Source of the DNA: Acanthosepion esculentum
Taxonomy: Eukaryota > Mollusca > Cephalopoda > Sepiida > Sepiidae
Assembly (NCBI GenBank): GCA_964036315.1
Contig: OZ038500.1
Location: 58,974,446-59,038,445 of the forward strand
DNA: 64,000 nt
Direction of reading: 5' to 3'
Part shown: positions 63,676 to 64,000 of the stretch, in pieces
Layout: the number at the start of each line of letters is the position of its first letter
How positions within the stretch are numbered: the stretch's first letter is position 1
Notes under the pieces: model-generated
What the model saw: only the letters and a program-made list of their open reading frames with translations
What the model was told of the DNA's origin: nothing
The model's database searches: none
Translations under genes and position numbers: made by a program

Positions 63676-63903
63676 TTAAGCCTGATCTCTTGTTAAACCC
63701 TCTCGTTTTAAACGACGAAAATATAAGAAAAGTAACCCGTTAACTAATGCCAACAGTGTAGAACCAATATTGACAGTTAGGGCAGCGTGAGGGTCAGCAA
63801 AACGTTCACTAGGCGTAAAATATAAATATTGAACGATGACTTTTTCTGGCAGGAGGTCAGATAGCATAACACAAATCGCTAACTTTGAGAACAGGTCAGC
63901 CAT
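63676..63903 (-). CDS. 75-codon ORF, possible small membrane protein or exon
   Basis: Starts MADLFSKLAICVMLSDLLPE after CGAA (favourable start context, complement of 63901-63907) and ends RRLKREGLTRDQA before TGA... in the minus strand (stop TAA-region at 63676-63678). Residues about 40-63 (AALTVNIGSTLLALVNGLLF and on) form a clear hydrophobic segment followed by a basic FRRLKR, a typical membrane-anchor end. Composition is balanced, unlike the low-complexity frames elsewhere. Family not recognised; it may be a single exon or a conserved small membrane protein. Confidence 0.35.
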   Translation of the reverse strand: MADLFSKLAICVMLSDLLPEKVIVQYLYFTPSERFADPHAALTVNIGSTLLALVNGLLFLYFRRLKREGLTRDQA

Positions 63904-64000
63904 TTCGGGGTTGGGTGAAGAATGATTAGAACAAACAGGAAAAGAGAGGGCGGTATTTATGTTCGGTTGATAATTTCCCTCTTTTCTCTGAATTTAAGAA

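Overview
The window looks like gene-poor, repeat-dense nuclear DNA from an animal, most likely a cephalopod mollusc close to octopus. That placement is an inference. It rests on the many long (AT)n tracts, the tRNA-derived SINEs, the abundant jockey/CR1-like LINE 3' ends, the Penelope-like elements (PLEs), and mariner, IS630-like, hAT and Helitron relatives. No intact host protein gene was recognised. Only two short ORFs (58.35-58.66 kb and 63.68-63.90 kb) could be host exons, and both are weak.

Layout. 0-10 kb: LINE 3' fragments, a decayed transposase remnant (1.73-2.16 kb), two SINE families ending in (AT)n, and a ~200-bp family with a hammerhead-like motif. 10-13 kb: a hammerhead ribozyme candidate, a foldback, and the 3' ends of two different PLEs. 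13-19.3 kb: a LINE interrupted by a 1.9-kb LTR-like insertion, then two different decayed mariners 15 bp apart. 20.5-22.5 kb: almost pure purine-rich satellite. 23-31 kb: a histone-type 3' stem-loop without a histone gene, LINE copies (one with a poly-A tail and a 66-bp target duplication), a 156-bp tandem array, and a foldback. 31-34.7 kb: a second hammerhead candidate and a Helitron-like element whose ORF stops exactly at the presumed CTAA terminus. 35.6-38.7 kb: a broken hAT (ZMYM1-like) transposase with an internal tandem duplication. 39.8-43.2 kb: a nearly complete but disabled PLE split by two SINEs, next to a head-to-head pair of hammerhead motifs. 43-48 kb: microsatellites. 48-52.7 kb: a near-identical 403-bp tandem duplication and three transposase pseudogenes. 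54-56 kb: a further PLE 3' half. 56-64 kb: SINEs, small tandem duplications and unassigned AT-rich DNA.

How the parts fit together. The PLEs supply RT and GIY-YIG endonuclease. Short non-coding units carrying hammerhead-like cores, most with an (AT)n tract at one end, occur in the same window. In other animals hammerhead ribozymes are known from PLEs and from small non-autonomous 'retrozymes'. The main hypothesis here is that families C and E are PLE-dependent, ribozyme-bearing elements, and that much of the (AT)n in the window is retroposon tail. All similarities were read by eye from the sequence; no database search was run.
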